From Diphasiastrum complanatum (Eukaryota; Streptophyta; Lycopodiopsida; Lycopodiales; Lycopodiaceae), in contig CM055101.1 of NCBI GenBank assembly GCA_029204225.1, forward strand, positions 4,370,795 to 4,434,794: 64,000 nt of DNA. Direction: 5' to 3'. Of this stretch, positions 34,945 to 46,843 are shown one piece after another (the first letter of the stretch is position 1; every line of letters begins with the position of its first letter). The notes below the pieces were generated by a model, which was not told the origin of the DNA, did not search any database, and worked only from the letters and a program-made list of their open reading frames with translations. Made by a program: the position numbers and the translations under genes.

Positions 34945-35166
34945 CTAAACAGATGTTGTCTTCCGAACTTGACATGACCGATCTGGACGAAGCTCACTTC
35001 TGTTTGGGCATTCAAATTCACAGAGACAGAGCTAGAAGTCTGATCTTTATCACTTAGCAACGGTATCTTCACAATACCCTTATCAGATACAATCTGATCA
35101 ATTGTAAACTTGCTCACTCACCAATGGATTCAGGCTTGCGATTATCGAAGGGCCAATGCCAAGAAG
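34945..35166 (+). pseudogene. Copia A reverse transcriptase end, copy 2
   Basis: Only the segment after the YVDD box remains: MLSSELDMTDLDEAHFCLGI, IHRDRARSLIFIT-stop, then HNTLIRYNLINCKLAHSPMD, ending LRLSKGQCQE at the terminal repeat. The catalytic box is absent. Confidence 0.8.
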
Positions 35167-36055
35167 TGGTTATGGAACTTAAGACGGTTATTTCATATTT
35201 AGAACATCTACGAGGCTATATAAAGAGCATTTGTTCTCGCATATGTCTTTGAAATGGATTGAAGTGAAGTTAGTGAGTTAGTCTATTCTCATTTTATTGA
35301 TGTGAATGATTTACTCTCTCTATGCTATTTTTAAGATTATACTTATGAAGTTTTGCTCATATAGTAGAATCTCTTTATTCTTATTTAAGTGATCATTGTT
35401 ATTCCATGCAATGAATGCTTGTCTGATGAGAGGGGAAGTAATGCTTGTTACCATAATTGAAATACAAGTGACAAGTCCGAAATCTTAGTACATACATAAA
35501 CGATGAATGGCATGTAGTTCCAACTTCTATAATTCCATTATCCAAATTTCATAAAAGCAAATCACAAATTGTTATAATATCTATCAGTCTGCAACGTGTA
35601 AACAACGTAAAAGTGAAATCCTAAATTCTTCATAGTAAAGCCTGAGGAGATAGGGCTGAATCATGATACCTAAAGGCCAACTAGTGATGTCTAGCATAGC
35701 CTCCTCCTAGTCACCCATGATGTAGTATAGGCTCTAGCTCAAGACCCTCATCCTCACCTTGTTGACATATTTGTTGTTCTTTGAAAGACAAATAGCACTT
35801 TGGCATGCGGTGCAACTTGAAAATGCGATGCATAGTCCGACCTAGCTAAATAAATAACGAGTACCGAGGTTAATCATGGCATTCTATCACCTAGTCATAT
35901 TCCAGGCAACACCCTTGGATCACTTTGTTGGGTTAGTATCCAAAGTGTTTTTTGGTCCCATTTTTTAGCCCTCTTAGGGGTCCAGTATGCATTTACACGT
36001 TCTAGGGTACTACCTATTATGTAGCGACTAGGGTTTTGAAGGTGTCCAAATAGCA

Positions 36056-36063
36056 TATAAATA
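36056..36063 (+). promoter_or_regulatory. TATA box of BPS1-like copy 2
   Basis: TATAAATA in the same setting as in copy 1. About 375 bp upstream of the ATG. Confidence 0.6.
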
Positions 36064-36438
36064 GAGATCGATAGAGAGAACACCACACATTTGATTGAGA
36101 GAGAGAGGGAGAGAGAGAGAGAGAGAGAGCGCGAGCGAGCGAGAGTGAGACCGCGAACGATTTGCCAGGAAGAGGCTTACTTGAATGCAGACGTGTTGAA
36201 TGTAAGAGACAGAGGACGGAACTCAATAAATTCCTTCGAACCTCTGAGTCAGTGATAATCCGTAGCTGGGTTCGTCGACAATCTCAAGGCGAATTTTACT
36301 TCATAATTTTTTTGTCTTGACAACGTTCTCAAGCTATTTCAGAAGGTACAGCGGTAGGCCGGTAGCCTTACCTTGATTTTTGCAACATACACAGACGGCA
36401 AAGGTTGCTTCCTTAACTCTGCCTGAAGAAACACCGCC

Positions 36439-37383
36439 ATGGTTTTTGTAAATTCGCTGTGATCTCACGGTCATGGTGCTGCCAATATGTCATTTCACGA
36501 CAATTTGTCGTCATGTCTGCAAAAATTGGAAGAGTCAATTGGAGATAAGTTTTTCACAGTAGACTGGATGCAGTATGCTGTGGATATTCTCAGATCTTCT
36601 CTTGCAGTCGTTTTGGATCTAGTGGAGAAGGTTGTTTTTCCATTAAAATGCTTTAGTACTCTGATGGATGAGACAATGCGACTTATGAATGTTTATAAAG
36701 CTTTGATGACGGGTATTTCCAGATTGCAAATTTATGGGCGGGTAGTCCATATAGCGGTTGAAGCTCTTCAAGCAGGTGGGGATGACTATGATACCATAGT
36801 TCAGGCTCTAAATCATTGCCGACGAGAGATGTCCAGAATACATCAAGCAAACAAGCAACTTGTTGATATGAAACTTGAGGCAGAGGAGGAGCTTTGGAAT
36901 TTGGGTAGCAGATATGCAAAGCAATTTGATCCTTGCGCAGTAATTTACCCCATGAAGAGCATAATTTCTTTCGTTTCAATGATTCTTCTGTTTGGATTGC
37001 TTCACATGGATAGTTCTTACTCCGCTAAACTGATTGCGATTTGTTCGACGGGCGAATGGGGTAAATCTACGTCTAATTAACATCAAAGGCTTATCGAGCA
37101 AATTGGCTTGCGGTTCAGTGAGGAAACGAAAGAGAAAATTCTTCTAAGAGAATTTGGAAACATGCAAGCTCATGTGGATAATTTTTTCATTGAATTTCAG
37201 TCATTAGGAGAACAGGTTCCGCGCTCGTTGGAATTGCGACTGTCAGATGTTACGGAGCTTCGGCATAGCTTAAACAGTCTGAACTGTGGTTTGGAAAGTT
37301 TGGAGTGCACCGTACGTGATCTTTTTGATGACATAGTCGCGGGTAGGGCAAAACTCATTTCTGCAGTAAGGAAATTTTGTTGA
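36439..37383 (+). pseudogene. BPS1-like (BYPASS1/UPF0496 family) gene, copy 2
   Basis: Same 315-codon frame as copy 1, with two stops: TGA at codon 8 (36460-36462; CGA in copy 1) and TAA at codon 214 (37078-37080; TCA in copy 1). Codon 207 is an intact Trp here, whereas copy 1 has a stop. An internal Met at 36487 opens a 197-codon frame that would still cover the N-terminal helical region and the hydrophobic segment (IISFVSMILLFGLLHM). The C-terminal 91 codons remain open after the TAA (EETKEKILLREFGNMQAH to AVRKFC). Family and role as for copy 1. Shares both stops with copy 3. Confidence 0.75.
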
Positions 37384-38044
37384 GTGATTCTTCACTAGTT
37401 GCACATCTAGAATGACTATCGCAAGATTATTTACTAGCTGGATATTGAGGAGTAACATGGCATCAAATTAACTGACAAAAATAGAACATCTTTTATCGTT
37501 GTTTATGTTCTTGAAAGGCAAGATAATTGAGGTCTACAATTTACTTGGTAGAGAAAATTGTAATTGTGATTGCTCTGTCTCATATGCTCGTGGCCTTTAC
37601 TATGTCTCCTTTGTAGTATTACCATTGCGTCAGCATTTTGCTTAGAATATATCTGAACGGGCACAAAGTTTTACAAGCCAAAAAGATAAGTTAATTCGTT
37701 AAGTGTCTTTCAATCAAAAAGAGCATGAACAATATAATTTCATCACTACGAGCTATAGGCATATGATCATCAATTGCAATCGTTTAAGGCAGAAGTTCAA
37801 TAAACTCAAATTTGTGATTGCTCCCTGTTATACAATTCATGAAAGGACAAACTGTTGGAATTGAAATCTTAAGTGTCCTACGATGGCAGAAATCTATCAA
37901 TACAGTACTATTCAATGTTTACAGTGTACACACATCCTTGTCATAAGTACGCTATGTCATATATGCTATTCTATTTAAACGACAACAGATTTTGGGATCA
38001 TAAAAACCCTTAGGCATAACTTAGTCAAATCTACAAAAGGCTTC

Positions 38045-39690
38045 AGTGCATAGCTCTAAGTCAAGCACTGCTCGAGTTAGACAATTTGAAATCTGCTTTA
38101 TAGAACTCAAAAAGCAACAACATATGAGATGTCTGTACAATGGAATCATGGCATACATCTAACTCGAGCACTGCTCAAATTAGACACCAACTCTGTCCAG
38201 ATTACACACTCCTACCAATTATAGCACTGCTCGAGTTCGACAATTTGGAATCTGGTCTATACAATTAAAAAAAGCAAACTTACAACATATGTCTACAAAG
38301 CCTTCAGAGCATACCTCTAACTCGAGCACTGCTCGAGTTGGACACCAAATTTTGTCCAGATTATACCCTCTTGAAAAGGATTCATATAATACTTGTACAC
38401 TAAAAAATAGTCAAATATTATATGTCTACAAAAGGCTTTAGAGCATAGCTCTAATTCGAGAACCGCTCGAGTTAGACAAATTGAAATCTGCTTTATAGAA
38501 CTAAAAAAAGAAATAGCATATGATATGTCTGTACAATGGAATCATGGCATACATCTAACTCAAGCACTGCTCAAGTTAGACACCAACTTTGTCCAGATTA
38601 TACACCCTGCCAATTATAGCAAGCCTGACAAAAGAATCATAGCATATCTAATTCAAGCACTACTCGACTTCATTTTTTTTGGAATCTAGTCTACACAACT
38701 AAAAATGCAATCCAACATCATATGTCTACAAAGCTTCAGAGAATACCTCGAACTCGAGCACTGTTCGAGTTGGACACCAAAATTTTGTCCAGATTATACA
38801 CTCTTGGCAATTATAGCAAGCCTGACAAAGGAACCATGGTCAAACTTCTGTTATGAATTGATCATTACCATTATGTTATTTTGCATACCTAACTCGAGCA
38901 CTTCTCGAGTTCCACAATTTGGAATCTAGTCTACACAACTGAAAATGCAATCCAACATCATATGTCTGCCAGGCTTCAGAGCATAGCTCCAACTTGAGCA
39001 CTGCTCGAGTTGCACACCAAATTTTGTCAACATTATACACTCATGATATAGTATTAATACTTGTTCAACTAAAAGACAATCAAATATCATATGTCTACAA
39101 AAGGCTTAAGAGCATAGCTCTAACTCGAGCACTGCTCGAGTTAGACAATTTGAAATCTACTTTATAGAGCTCAAAAAGCAATAGCATATGAGATGTCTGT
39201 ACAATGGAATCATGGCATACATCTAACTCGAGCACTGCTCAAGCTAGACACCAACTTTGTCTAGATTACACACTCCTACCAATTATAGCAAGCTTGACAA
39301 AGGAATCATGGCAAACCTAACTCGAGCACTGCTCGACTTCCACAATTTGGAATCTGGTCTACACAACTAAAAATGCAATCCAACATCATATGTCTACAAA
39401 GGCTTCAGAGAATATCTCCAAATGAAGCATTGCTCAAGTTGGACACCAACTTTTGTCCAGATTATACCCTCCTGACAAAGGATTCATATAATACATGTAG
39501 AACTGAAAAATAGTCAAATATGATATGTCTACAAAAGGCTTCAGAGCACAGCTCTAATTCGAGCACTACTCGAGTTTGAAAATTTGTAATCTACTTTATA
39601 CAACTCAAAAAGCAATTGCTAATAATATGTCTATACAATGGAATCATGGCATGCATCTGCCTCGAACACTGCTCAAGTTAGACACCAACT
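38045..39690. repeat. Palindrome array I (about 16 copies, higher-order repeat)
   Basis: Copies of AACTCGAGCA-C-TGCTCGAGTT (10-bp arms, 1-bp centre) or close variants lie near 38051, 38158, 38223, 38317, 38448, 38555, 38648, 38745, 38888, 38985, 39117, 39219, 39316, 39414, 39551 and 39655. Sequence between them defines four monomer types of about 95-140 bp, ordered ABCD-ABCD-CD-ABCD-AB. The best period is about 430 bp. Most differences in the palindromes are C-to-T or G-to-A at CG. No coding potential. Confidence 0.85.
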
Positions 39691-39733
39691 TTGTCTAGCT
39701 TATACACTCTTGGCAATTATAGCAAGCCTGACA

Positions 39734-39736
<3 letters not shown>

Positions 39737-39776
<40 letters not shown>
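39737..39776. repeat. (TC)n microsatellite
   Basis: About 20 uninterrupted TC units at the right end of palindrome array I. Confidence 0.97.
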
Positions 39777-39779
<3 letters not shown>

Positions 39780-41270
39780 GTTTTCAGAATATTGCAGATA
39801 TTTCTCTAGCATTGTGAACGCTAGCAAGGCGATATTCCTCAACGCCTTGGATATCTACTCGTGAAACATTTAATTCATGACTACATTGTTTTCAAGGAAT
39901 ACAATATAGCAATGCGCTAATATTCAAAGGGGTAGAGGTTTTCTAAGAGATCATTTAGACACATTGCGATTGAATGGCGATTTTGATAATGCTTGCTTGA
40001 GTATGGAGTCTTTGGAAATGTGCCTACCTTACTATTGCCACTACTATTGTACCTGTATGATCTTGTCACTTTCGTTGTACCTGCATGGACTATATGAACT
40101 TGTCGCTTCATTTTTCCTAAATGAATTGTAAATGCTAATGCTGACTTAGAAGCGTAATCTCTGATTGTGTGCCTGTATGATTTTGTCGCTTTTGTTGTTC
40201 CTGTGTAATCTGTTATTGCTAATCTTGTCTGAGCAGCGTAATCTCTAATCGTATTCTCAAATCTTTGCTAGTGAAAACCTGGAGGGAAATTCAACTAGAT
40301 TACTAATCTCTAGTATAATCTCTGCTCTCTAGATTGCTAATCTCTAGTCTAATCTAAGCTCTTCCAAGAGCCACGTTTCAAAAAATTTGCAAGTCACTAG
40401 TTTCTAGTCTCTAGTAGTCTAAAATTGGGAGAACCAAAATTCAAATTTATTCAAGGTGAGAGTTTGGCATAGAAGTCTTATACCCAGTCATTTCTTAATT
40501 AAAACATAAATAAGACATAATTTTGCCATGTGTTTTTACAGCTTTTGCAATGCAATTTTGTTTTGGAAACACAAAAATGCATTTGGGAATATATATGTGA
40601 GCATTGATATCTATGATTCTAGTTTCCTTTGATAATTATTTGAAATGTCTCACATATGTTTGAGCTCTTCTATATTTCACATATTAATTATGAAGTCATG
40701 TGTGTGTTATGAGACAATATATGAAGTCTCATGTATTACTAGTAACATATCTGATGACTAATGTCATCAAATATATTAAACAATTTGTTTAAAATGTTTG
40801 TCTTGAACGTTTTTGGTGATACTTGACATATTGTAGCCATAGCCGATTTTGTATTTTTGCTCTAATCTAATGTGGTGTATAGACTCCTTGTATTTACTAA
40901 TAGGATGTTGTTCCATTACCAAACTACTAGCCTTTAAATGAACAACTCTTTGTGTGATCAAATTTGCTCTAGTCTTGAATTTTTGGACTTTGAACAAAGA
41001 TTGTTGTGTTATTAAATAATTTTTTTTGTTTCCTTAAAAAACAAAAATATCTTTTAAACCCTAATCAATGAAACTACCTAATGTAGTCCCAAAAGTACTA
41101 GGTTTGAAATACACAAAGTCAGAAATACTAATGGTCATGACTCATGAGAAATTCAAATGAATGATTTCTTTATCATGTCAATAAGTTGTCATTAGAACAT
41201 TGGGGGAAAAATTGCATACTTTTTTTTTGGACACCTTTACTATAGTCTTAAAAAAAATTAGATCCAGCCT
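39780..41270. other. Unassigned AT-rich sequence
   Basis: No gene. 40145-40340 holds repeated phrases (GCGTAATCTCTGATTG / GCGTAATCTCTAATCG, CTAATCTCTAGTCTAATCT). The rest shows nothing I can name. Confidence 0.3.
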
Positions 41271-41275
41271 ACTCA

Positions 41276-42550
41276 AGCAGTGCTCGAGTTCTAGCCATTT
41301 CTTCTGCCCTCTCTATATGAATGCTTGTACTACAGTCTAGTCATTTTAGAACTTGAGCACTAACTCAAGTTGCAAGAGTTTTATAATGATACAAATTTAT
41401 GGGTTCCTGTCTTGATTTGAAATTCCAACTTTGACATGTATCTCGAGCAATGCTCGACTTAGAAACTGTTAATTGATAAGTGAAGATGCTAAACTTTATT
41501 GGTTTCGTATTTTGAGAGCGGAAGAGATGGTCAATCTTGTCTTTCTATCCAAGAGTGTTTGACTTTGACATGGTGGGCAACCAGCTTCTACATCTAGCTC
41601 GAGCACTGCTCGAGTTAAGACACCAATTTAGGAAGTTTTTTTTTCTGAATTCACTAATATGGTAAAATTACTTTTTTGCACTTTTATCAAAGTATATGAA
41701 ATCACCTTCTACCTCTAACCAGTGAGCACTGCTCAAGTTAGCCAAGAGATTATGTTGTTGATGTTCAATGTAGCACAAATTTCTCCATCCAACAATTGTG
41801 TTCCAACTTTGGCATGTAACTTGAGCAATGCTCAAGTTATAAACTCTTTATTGGTAAGTAAAAATATTGAAGTTTATTGGTTTTGTATTTTGAGAAGCTT
41901 TAACAGAAGTTCTAACAGTCTTATTTTTACAATGATGTTCTAGCACTGCTCGAGTTAGCCCAAATTATGTTATTGAAATTGAATGTGTCACAAGATTTGT
42001 CCAGGCACCAATTTTGATCCGACTTTGAAATGGCCGGAAACTAGCTTCTACTTCTAACTCAAGCACTACTCGAGTTAGGCAATTTTTTCAAAAATTTTTT
42101 TGGAACTCACCACTATGGAAAACCTACAGATTTGCACTTTTATGAAAGTGGATTCAATTAGCTTTCCCCTCTAACTCGAGCATGGCTCGAGATAGCCAAC
42201 ATATTATGTTGTTGATGTTCAATGTAACACAAAATTTGTCCATCCGTCAAATGTGTTCCATATTTGACATGTAACTCGAGCAATGCTCGAGCTAGAAACT
42301 GTTTATTGGTAAATAAAAATACTGAACTTTATTGGTTTCGTATTTTGAGAGCGGAAGAGGGGGTCAATCTTGTCTTCCTTTCCAGTAGTGTCCGACTTCG
42401 ACATGGTGGGCAATCTGCTTCTACCTCTAACTTGAGCACTGCTCGAGTTAGCCAACAGATTATGTTGTTGATGTTCAATGTAGCACAAAATTTTTCCAAT
42501 TGTGTTCCAACATTGACATGAAAGTTGAGCAATGCTCTAGCTATAAATTG
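41276..42550. repeat. Palindrome array II (about 12 copies) upstream of the DGQH-box gene
   Basis: Copies near 41276, 41345, 41439, 41600, 41714, 41817, 41940, 42056, 42173, 42273, 42426 and 42520. The best are CTCGAGCACTGCTCGAG (41606) and CTCGAGCAATGCTCGAG (42276). The sequence between palindromes differs from that of array I, so the palindrome is the shared part. A larger repeat of roughly 830 bp (41439 to 42273) is visible, including ATTGGTAAGTA, a splice-donor-like phrase. An inverted copy lies at 52320-53520. Confidence 0.8.
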
Positions 42551-42637
42551 TTTATTGGTAAGTAAAATGTTGAAGTTATTGTTTCGTATTTTCAGAAGCT
42601 TTAACAGAAAGAAGTTCTAACACTACTATTTTTACAG

Positions 42638-43787
42638 TGATGGATCATTTGCAGGAATAATTGTTCCCCTTATGAGTGACATCGAGAATTTAGTAAAGAT
42701 TGACAATAAGTATGAGTGACATCGAGAATTTAGTTTGACAATAAGTATAAGTGGTACTTTGAGGTTTTTGAGAATGGTTCTAAATTAGACATATTTTTCT
42801 TTGTGCTTTGGATTGATACAGGAAACACTACGAGTTGTGGATGTGTGGTGGATATTCAAGAGGAATTTGATGATTGTGGTTCTGCATTTTTGAAAATATT
42901 TACTAAAAAGAATGAGAAATATTTTGAGATCTATGGTAGTATCGTTGATTATGATGTCACGGTGATGGTAGCAAGTGTTTAGAAAAATCTGAACTCTTGC
43001 TACGGATTGAATTGGCTATTCACACAAGGAGATACTTGAAGGCTTTTGAAGGGCCAAAAGAAAAATTCGTTTTCTTGGGTCGGAAAGAAATGTTCCAAAA
43101 AAAAAGTCCAGACAATGAACTAAAGAAGTGGAAGGGACAAGTGTTACGGAGAGACATAATCACCATGAATCACCTGCAAATATGACTTTAGTGGTTACAA
43201 TAGTGGACGCAATTCCACCTAGGAGTTTTCAACCACCTTCACAAAAAGAGCAAAAGAGCAGGAAAAAGGGTGTCAAATAAAAGAAGGATGTTTTGATTGA
43301 AGTTGTCTCAAAAAAATCAAAGGCCTCAAAATCATGCGATGAAGATGCACTTGCAAAAACAAATATGAGATTGGATGCCTTTAAGAAGTTGTATCCTCTG
43401 GGTATACAAACTGAGATTCAAATTGATGTAACCAAGTGTGAGCTTCTCCCAGTGCAATATAACTATAGGCCTTTCAATGGAGATTATTGTGATGCGTTGC
43501 AGAGATTGTTGTTTAACACTATTGGGGTGAAGTTGCCCCCAGTAGATGTGATCCCATTTTATTCAAAAACTGGGGAGTTTGTAGAGGTGTTCGACAGCAA
43601 AATTTTAAAGGACAAGGCAGTACAGATAAAATTTTATGTTGTGGATGGACAACATACAATACAAGCGGCAATCTTTCACTTGGTTCCAACAAGGATGAAC
43701 CCATTGAAGACATTTGAAGTGAAGAAAACTCAAATGATGAACAATAAATGTTGTTACACACTTTCAATAGGATCCAATAATTGAGTA
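42638..43787 (+). pseudogene. Hypothetical gene with a DGQH box (ParB/Srx-like), copy 1
   Basis: No firm family. A splice acceptor-like TTTTTACAG precedes 42638. The first part encodes DGSFAGIIVPLMSDIENL, then WYFEVFENGSKLDIFFFVLW, IDTGNTTSCGCVVDIQEEFD and VDYDVTVMVASV-stop (42979-42981). A 24-bp internal duplication lies at 42672-42735. The middle has FLGRKEMFQKKSPDN in another frame. 43293-43784 is open: DEDALAKTNMRLDAFKKLYP, IQTEIQIDVTKCELLPVQYN, then PPVDVIPFYSKTGEFVEVFD, and FYVVDGQHTIQAAIFHL. VVDGQHT-x3-A resembles the DGQHR box of ParB/sulfiredoxin-fold proteins, where it binds nucleotide. The third gene half is missing. Stops and frameshifts show decay. Confidence 0.45.
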
Positions 43788-43789
43788 CT

Positions 43790-44458
43790 ATCTCCTCCTA
43801 TGAAAGATCTTACAACAATTTGTGAATTGATTATCACTAGCTACTCAAATCTCTCTAAAACAAGATCTATTTCACATCAAATGATGGAGTATAGGCAAAG
43901 TTAGGATCTAACACTCTTAGCACATGTGAAATACACTAAGAAACCAAATTTGACTCAAATACAATGATATTGCATGAAACAAAATGGCTAAGATCTGAAA
44001 ACAGTGCCTAGATCACATATAGATGAGATTGGCAAGCATACAACTGTGATTTTGGATCAACCAAGTAATCTCTTGACCAAACTAAATGTGTCCACCCAGG
44101 TCTAGGTGCCCTACCTAACCCTCTTCAAAAGCTTATAACTTTTGATTGGCTCAACCAAATGGAATGAAACTGATTGCAACAGAAACTAGACAAAAATAGC
44201 TTCAAAACAAGCTATCAAGCAAGATAAATGGATCAAACATGAGAGAGAACTTCCAAACTGAAATTGGATGTTCCTCACACGTGTCTGAGCACCTGATTCC
44301 GTACAGTACCAGGTCAGACCCAATCAATGTCCTTTTGATCTCTTTTGATCCAAGATTGAACAAGATAGCTAGGAAAATGGGCCTTGACAACTTCTAGCTC
44401 AAGATTGATGAAATTTTTTTCACTTAGATGGATCAAAATGCATGGTAACCTTAGGTAG
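43790..44458 (-). mobile_element. Copia family E leader, minus strand
   Basis: Non-coding sequence between the primer-binding site (44459-44470) and the end of the DGQH-box gene. On the minus strand it would be the leader before gag. No gag was recognised, and the element is cut off at about 43790. Confidence 0.45.
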
Positions 44459-44470
44459 ACTCTGATACCA
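44459..44470 (-). other. Primer-binding site (tRNA-iMet type)
   Basis: Plus strand ACTCTGATACCA is the reverse complement of TGGTATCAGAGT, next to the LTR at 44471. Gives the minus orientation. Confidence 0.85.
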
Positions 44471-45130
44471 TGTTGAATTTCACACGTGTGGACTGTCCAC
44501 TACATGTACTTGTGATCTCCTAAGGTGTGTAGATGCACCAAGATCAAGACTAGATTGAGATTCAAGATCAATCTTGAATCCTATGGCAAAAACACACTAC
44601 TACATGCATTCAATCACTTCCAACTCTCACTCACACGTGTGGGAAGTATTCAAAAAATAATCTAAGTAAAAACAAGCTGCTCTCCTCGAGTAGAGAGAGA
44701 AAATGCATCATGAGCTCTCGGGTAGAGAGAGAAAGCTAGAAATCCAATAACTCACAAAATCCATGAAATCACCAAATCAATTACATTCAAAATGACGAGT
44801 ACAATGATACTAGTAGGTCCACGAGCTACCACTATGCTTAACTATGATTGGACCATATTTTGTCACCTCTTGATCCTATTGGATCATTGATCTATGCACC
44901 TCTTAATTCTATTGGACTATATTCAAGCACACCTCAATTTCCTATTGGACCTCACAAGGTTCCACCTCTAAATCCTATTGGACCTCTTGGAATTCATCAA
45001 ACAAAAACTTTACACTTGTCTACACTCTAATTAGCAAGTATTTAGCCTCTTACTCTATTTTGGCTCAATAGTGGCATTACAAGTGGAAATGCATAATTTG
45101 CCATCTATGCCAAATTTATTCCTATCAACA
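44471..45130 (-). mobile_element. 5' LTR of copia family E
   Basis: 660 bp, ends TGTTG...CAACA on the plus strand (short inverted ends), adjacent to the primer-binding site. No second copy in the window, so the element is a 5' remnant. The stretch 45131-45449 beyond it holds nothing I can assign. Confidence 0.75.
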
Positions 45131-45449
45131 TCCTACACCTAGATGCTTGATGTAAAAAACATAAGACCCCTATATCTAACATAGATAATCTTTTTCAATT
45201 CTTCACAGGCATATGTTGGATTTGCAGCAAATTGGATAGCTCTTTCTCCAAAGTGCTAGGTTCCTCAAATTTTCTTTGAATCTAGTTGTAGCAAACCTTT
45301 GCAAATTGCACCTCAACAATAATTTGACAAGGATCCAACCAAGAGTTTTGCTACCATTCACGCAATTACAAAGAGCTTAATCTACCATAGCTAGAAAACA
45401 TGAAGAGCTCAATACAAGACTAAGAACTTCCAAAAGCCAACTATACATA

Positions 45450-46555
45450 ATGAACAAAAAAATAAATTACATCAGAATTGATGACCTTACACAACAAATT
45501 CCATCTGTGCCTGCCTGCACCGGAGCCTCAGACCATCCCGAGTATCTGGAAGCAGTCGCAAAGATTGACAAGCTCAAACAGGAGCTGTCAGATCTCCAAC
45601 AACAAACGGAAGATCGGAAGCTGGCTGCTGAGTTGCAAACTCAGGACTTGGCAACTGCATCTACACAGCCAAAGCGAATGCGGCGGAATCGGTCGAAGGT
45701 ATGTGCTGACAGATTCCGTACATTTGCTGAACGCTTCTGAAAATGGTGTCCACCTACTTTTAACATTGAATTACAATGGTGTATGGCATCGCCTTCGACG
45801 ATTGGAAGCGACCATGGGAGAAGGAAGACTTTCTCTGGTTATGGGCCCAGCTTTCTATTGAGCAGAAAGGATGTCTCTGCTAGGGCATAATCCAGGGAAA
45901 GTTTAAAGTCCTACCTTTCGGGTCAGCAGAGTTATACATAGGCTCTTCGGCTATGTATGCTCTCGAATACATTCGCATCAAAGAACTTCAATTTTTGCAG
46001 AACAGAGACAATAAGTGACATTTTTGGAAGCGAAATTCGCAGTTTCAATTATACAAACCCAAAGCTATTGCGGATTTAGGCGCATTCGATGACGCGGGGT
46101 TGCTGATCAACATTAATATGGTGTATCCAGAACTATTCAGTCTATATGTAGATTGGGAGCAAAACCTTGAAGAATATTTTGCGGAGATTCGACATAATCT
46201 GCAGGATAGAAGGAAGTCATTCAGATATAAGCAATTTTGTACATATTCATTTTGGCAGTTTGGTACCTTTGCGGCAAAGACATTATTCTTTATTCAGAAT
46301 CTTTATGTTAAAAGCAATTTTATTAGATTCTCATCTCAATACTGTGAAGAAATCACTCTACGAAGTGATTCAGACAAAGATACAAAGTTGACTCAGGAGT
46401 TGTTCGATGGAACATTACTCCCTGTTAAACTAGAAGAATTAAGCAACCTCCCAGTTGACCGATATACAAAATCCAAAGAAGATTTGTTGTTGATCGAAGC
46501 TCAACAAAACTTGGAGCTAGCTCAAAAACTATATGAAGAATTGAATAATTCATAA
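45450..46555 (+). pseudogene. Unassigned retroelement ORF before LTR F
   Basis: Not recognised. Read with one frame change and two stops (near 45883 and 46015), it is roughly 365 codons. The N-terminal 70 residues are a charged coiled-coil (AVAKIDKLKQELSDLQQQTE), then a basic patch (KRMRRNRSK). The middle is GIAFDDWKRPWEKEDFLWLW and SAMYALEYIRIKELQFLQNR. The C-terminal part is YVDWEQNLEEYFAEIRHNLQ, FWQFGTFAAKTLFFIQNLYV and ends AQQNLELAQKLYEELNNS at 46555. It lies 290 bp from a purine tract and LTR start. It is therefore either the gag-like ORF of a non-autonomous element or an extra ORF in the 3' (env-like) position. No RT, protease or zinc knuckle is present. Confidence 0.45.
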
Positions 46556-46843
46556 ATATTATTCATGTCTTTGTCATGCTGATGCGTATCTGTGATACTG
46601 AAGGTAGATCTTTGCAGTCTGAAGATGTTTTGAAGTTTGATTCCAGTTTTCATCAAACAATTTCAACTCAAAAACAACCTACTCAACGCAACAACAAGAC
46701 ACATATTCTCTGAAGAAATATCTTAAGGACGAATCATATGAAGAAATTTTTTTTTTCGCCTCAACGAAAATCTTACGAACAAGAATGTTTCTCGAGTAAT
46801 CCTCGAAGTAAAGATGATATGTTCACGAGGACGTTTCACATTT

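Larger units (their letters stand above)
31864..35291 (+). mobile_element. Copia family A, copy 2
   Basis: Bounded by 125-bp TG...CA repeats (31864-31988 and 35167-35291). Contains the 5' end of gag (32035-32213), an inserted family B LTR and leader (32216-32838), the rest of gag (32838-33200), protease (33200-33450), pre-integrase (33490-33850), integrase (33850-34420), a gypsy-derived patch (34556-34925) in place of most of RT, and the RT end (34945-35166). Heavily rearranged. Confidence 0.75.

Noticed and set aside
38045-39690. CRISPR-like regular spacing of a palindromic repeat
   Set aside because: Spacers are themselves repeated in a higher-order pattern, spacing is 65-143 bp, and the setting is a plant nuclear genome.
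43293-43784. DGQH ORF as a bacterial contaminant ParB
   Set aside because: It is embedded in plant repeats, has AT-rich eukaryotic codon use, a splice acceptor-like site upstream and a second decayed copy.
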